This document shows, one piece after another, positions 14,211-16,777 of a DNA stretch of 16,777 nucleotides. Numbering within the stretch: position 1 is the first letter of the stretch; each line of letters opens with the position of its first letter. The translations under genes were made by a program, and so were the position numbers. The DNA is from Merdiplasma sp905207905 (GTDB taxonomy: Bacteria; Bacillota; Clostridia; Lachnospirales; Lachnospiraceae). The DNA lies in assembly GCA_902475025.1 (NCBI GenBank), contig CABRXX010000061.1, forward strand, positions 1-16,777. Direction: 5' to 3'. Below the pieces are notes generated by a model. It saw only the letters and a list, made by a program, of their open reading frames with translations. It was not told the DNA's origin and did not search any database.

Positions 14211-14247
14211 GACGAAACGAAAATATGACAGAAAGGAAGGACTTAAT

Positions 14248-16017
14248 ATGTATTATCCGGAAGAGCTGGTGGAAGAGGTACGAACCAGAAATGATATTGT
14301 GGATGTGATTTCCGGTTATGTGAAGCTGCAGAGAAAGGGCAGTTCTTATTTTGGGCTTTGTCCCTTCCATAATGAAAAGTCGCCTTCCTTTTCCGTAAGC
14401 CCGGGGAAACAGATGTACTATTGCTTCGGCTGCGGAGCAGGGGGGAATGTGCTCACCTTTATTATGGAGTATGAAAACTACAGCTTTCCGGAGGCCTTAA
14501 AATTTCTGGCAGACCGGGCTGGCGTGAAGCTTCCGGAGCAGGAGTATTCCCAGGAGGCAAAGCGGCAGCAGGATCTTCGCACAGCCATTCTGGAAGTGAA
14601 TAAGATGGCAGGAAAGTATTATTACTATCAGCTCCGCACGGAGGCAGGCCGGCAGGGGTTGGAGTATTTAAGGGGAAGAGCCCTCTCCGAGGAGACGATG
14701 CGCCGTTTCGGGCTGGGGTATGCCACGAAGTACAGTGATTCTTTGTACCGCTATCTGAAGCAGAAAGGGATCAGCGATGAGCTGCTGCGTCAGTCCGGCT
14801 TGATGAATGTGGATGAAAAACGGGGAATGTATGACAAGTTCTGGAATCGGGTGATGTTCCCCATTATGGATGTAAACAATCGGATTATTGGATTCGGAGG
14901 CCGTGTGATGGGAGATGGAAAGCCCAAATATCTGAATTCCCCGGAAACAAAGGTGTTTGATAAGAGCCGGAATCTATACGGCTTAAACATTGCCAGAACC
15001 TCTCGGAAAAAACAGCTGATCGTCTGTGAGGGATATATGGATGTGATCTCCATGCACCAGGCAGGGTTTACCAATGCAGTGGCTTCCCTGGGAACTGCCC
15101 TGACCAGTCAGCACGCTTCTTTGTTAAAGCGATACACCGATGAGGTAGTGTTAAGCTATGACAGCGATGAGGCCGGGATTCGGGCAGCTCTGCGGGCCAT
15201 CCCCTTGATGAAGGAGGCGGGAGTAACGGCCAGGGTGCTGGATCTAAGACCCTACAAGGATCCGGATGAATTTATTAAGAATATGGGCTGTGAAGCTTTC
15301 CAGCAAAGGGTGGATGAAGCTCAGAGCAGTTTTCTCTTTGAACTTACGGTTCTGGAAAGTCAGTATGATATGAAGGATCCGGAGAGTAAGACTTCCTTTT
15401 TTAAGGCCGTGGCTCAGAAGATTGCAGGTTTTGAACTGGAGGTGGAGCGGGAAAATTACATCGAAGCAGTGGCGGAGCGGTATCATACCAGCTTTGAGGG
15501 ACTGCGGAAAATGGTGCTGCGCTGTCTGATGCAGGGAGCAGTTCCAGCCAGACCGGAGCCGGTGGCCAGGAGCCGGAGATTGGAACAGCGGGATGAGGGA
15601 TTGTTAAAGTCTCAGCGGATGCTTTTAACCTGGCTTACAGAGTACAAAGGATTTTACCGTACCATTGAGCCGTATATTACGGTGGAAGATTTTACCACTT
15701 CCTTTTATCAGACGGTGGCAGGTCTTTTATTTGACCAGCTTCGGGAAGGCAGCTTAAATCCGGCAAAGATCATTGATCATTTTACAGAGCCGGAGGAACA
15801 GCGGCAGGCAGCGGAGCTGTTTCATACAGGGGTTCGGGTGGAATCAGAAAGTGAGCTGAAGAAGGCCATGAGAGAGACCATCAAGAAGGTGATGGAGGCT
15901 GGATTGAAGCGCAGGGACGATGATCTGGATACCACGGATCTGGCTGCTTTACAGCGGGTTTTGGAGGGAAAGCGAAAGCTTCAGGAGTTGGATCGCTTGA
16001 ATATTTTTCTGGAATAG
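14248..16017 (+). CDS. dnaG: DNA primase
   Basis: Makes the RNA primers for lagging-strand and origin replication, together with the replicative helicase. 589 aa, normal length. The N-terminal CHC2 zinc-binding domain has C38, H41, C59 and C62 (LCPFHNEKSPSFSV, YYCFGCGAGG). The RNA-polymerase core follows, with RVMFPIMDVNNRIIGFGGR and PKYLNSPET. Its TOPRIM segment has E261 in VCEGYMDV and the D305-S-D307 metal pair in SYDSDEAG. The C-terminal helicase-interaction region (about 430-589) is present but divergent, as usual. AAGGAAGG at 14233-14240 sets the ATG. It lies 31 bp before the sigma-factor gene, the classical macromolecular-synthesis arrangement. Confidence 0.97.
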   Translation: MYYPEELVEEVRTRNDIVDVISGYVKLQRKGSSYFGLCPFHNEKSPSFSVSPGKQMYYCFGCGAGGNVLTFIMEYENYSFPEALKFLADRAGVKLPEQEYSQEAKRQQDLRTAILEVNKMAGKYYYYQLRTEAGRQGLEYLRGRALSEETMRRFGLGYATKYSDSLYRYLKQKGISDELLRQSGLMNVDEKRGMYDKFWNRVMFPIMDVNNRIIGFGGRVMGDGKPKYLNSPETKVFDKSRNLYGLNIARTSRKKQLIVCEGYMDVISMHQAGFTNAVASLGTALTSQHASLLKRYTDEVVLSYDSDEAGIRAALRAIPLMKEAGVTARVLDLRPYKDPDEFIKNMGCEAFQQRVDEAQSSFLFELTVLESQYDMKDPESKTSFFKAVAQKIAGFELEVERENYIEAVAERYHTSFEGLRKMVLRCLMQGAVPARPEPVARSRRLEQRDEGLLKSQRMLLTWLTEYKGFYRTIEPYITVEDFTTSFYQTVAGLLFDQLREGSLNPAKIIDHFTEPEEQRQAAELFHTGVRVESESELKKAMRETIKKVMEAGLKRRDDDLDTTDLAALQRVLEGKRKLQELDRLNIFLE

Positions 16018-16048
16018 GGCAACACTTACTCCATAAGGAGGCATCCCT

Positions 16049-16777
16049 ATGGAGAATGAGAAGCTGGAACTGTGCCAGGAGCAAAAAGGAAAAACAAGTT
16101 TACCGGAGCATCTCTTAAATGGAGATCCGGTTCATATATATTTAAGAGAAATCGGAAAAGTTCCCCTGCTGACACAGGAAGAAGAACAAGAGCTGTCCCG
16201 CCGCATCAAGGCAGGAGATACAGAGGCGGCGAAACGCCTGGCGGAGGCCAATCTCAGGCTGGTAGTAAGTATCGCAAAGCGCTATGCAGGACGGGGAATG
16301 CTGCTGTCGGATTTGATTCAGGAAGGCAATCTGGGGTTGATGAAGGCAGTGGAGAAGTTTGATTATGAGAAAGGGAACCGTTTCAGCACCTATGCCACCT
16401 GGTGGATTCGGCAGGCGATCACCAGGGCCATTGCAGATCAGGGCAGAACCATAAGGATCCCGGTGCATATGGTGGAAACGGTGAATCGGATCCGGAAGGC
16501 ATCCCGCAGTCTTGCCCAGAGTCTGGGAAGAGAACCTACGGCGGCAGAATTGGCAGGAGAAGTGGAAATGCAGGAGCATCAGGTGACAGAGATTTTGCAG
16601 ATGGTGATGGATCCTGTGTCCCTGGAGTCCCCGGTGGGAGACGAAGATGCCCAGCTTGGCGATTTTATGCCCGATCTTTTGTTTCCATCTCCCTCGGAGG
16701 AGACTGCTTTCCGGATGATGCAAAGTCAGCTTTGGGAGGCGCTTTCCACCCTTACAGAGCGGGAACGGAAGGTGCTG
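16049..16777 (+). CDS. rpoD: RpoD/SigA-like primary-type sigma factor (3' end outside the window)
   Basis: Sigma-70 subunit directing RNA polymerase to promoters; 243 codons are visible and the frame is open at the window end. AAGGAGG at 16035-16041 sets the ATG. Region 1.2 starts at about residue 27 (PVHIYLREIGKVPLLTQEEE), then region 2 (ANLRLVVSIAKRYAGRGM, SDLIQEGNLGLMKAVEKFDY and FSTYATWWIRQAI), region 3 (RIPVHMVETVNRIRK, SLGREPTAAELA) and the start of region 4 (TLTERERKVL). Adjacent to dnaG, as rpoD usually is. Only about 26 residues precede region 1.2, so region 1.1 and its linker are missing. It is either an abbreviated housekeeping factor or an RpoD-like paralogue. Calling it rpoD follows position and motifs. 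Confidence 0.85.
   Translation, partial: MENEKLELCQEQKGKTSLPEHLLNGDPVHIYLREIGKVPLLTQEEEQELSRRIKAGDTEAAKRLAEANLRLVVSIAKRYAGRGMLLSDLIQEGNLGLMKAVEKFDYEKGNRFSTYATWWIRQAITRAIADQGRTIRIPVHMVETVNRIRKASRSLAQSLGREPTAAELAGEVEMQEHQVTEILQMVMDPVSLESPVGDEDAQLGDFMPDLLFPSPSEETAFRMMQSQLWEALSTLTERERKVL

Noticed and set aside
13698..14370. Overlapping minus-strand frames rich in Leu/Ser/Phe across the dgt-dnaG gap
   Set aside because: They are the translation of the purine-rich repeat read backwards; low-complexity, without a ribosome site, and overlapping two good genes.
1..16777. CRISPR arrays, insertion sequences, phage genes or integrase sites
   Set aside because: No regularly spaced direct repeats of suitable length, transposase motifs or phage-like proteins were found; the repeats present are short tandem or paired elements.

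Overview
The window is a tightly packed, moderate-GC, plus-strand-biased bacterial chromosome segment. The order argC-argJ-argB-argD, then comEA / two-component system / GerMN lipoprotein / comEC, then dgt-dnaG-sigma factor, with strong AGGAGG-type ribosome binding sites, AT-rich promoters and GTG/TTG starts, suggests a Firmicute of the Clostridia, most likely Lachnospiraceae-like. That placement is inferred from protein style and gene order, not from a database match. No rRNA, tRNA, CRISPR array, transposase or phage gene was seen. Almost everything is chromosomal core; the unusual material is in the intergenic DNA and in a few internal repeats.

Region 1 (1-5210), arginine biosynthesis. The first 18 codons of argG lie on the minus strand, divergent from argC-argJ-argB-argD on the plus strand. 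Between them are two back-to-back sigma-A-type promoters, each next to an ArgR/AhrC-like operator, and a roughly 200-nt argC leader with a long hairpin. ArgJ (acetyl recycling) with an ArgB that has the N-terminal helix of arginine-sensitive kinases implies the cyclic route from glutamate towards ornithine. argF and argH are not in the window. A 237-bp argJ-argB gap holds a terminator-like hairpin and a doubtful 44-codon ORF. A candidate terminator follows argD.

Region 2 (5211-5908), a one-gene module. A small YdcZ/DUF606 drug/metabolite transporter has its own candidate promoter with a palindrome around the -10, and is bracketed by two imperfect 40-nt direct repeats.

Region 3 (5909-12760), competence and signalling. 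A good sigma-A promoter precedes a ComEA-type DNA-binding lipoprotein (SLBB plus helix-hairpin-helix), an OmpR-family regulator, a membrane histidine kinase, a double-GerMN lipoprotein and the DNA-uptake channel ComEC. All genes are head-to-tail with short or overlapping junctions, so they are probably co-transcribed. Two oddities stand out: an in-frame amber codon in the best candidate signal-peptide start of comEA, and an AT-rich 18-bp tandem repeat inside comEC.

Region 4 (12761-16777), nucleotide pool, replication and transcription. dgt (dGTPase), dnaG (primase) and an RpoD-like sigma factor that runs off the end form a macromolecular-synthesis-type cluster. The dgt-dnaG gap is a strongly purine-biased degenerate repeat. 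The sigma factor has a very short N-terminus with no room for region 1.1.
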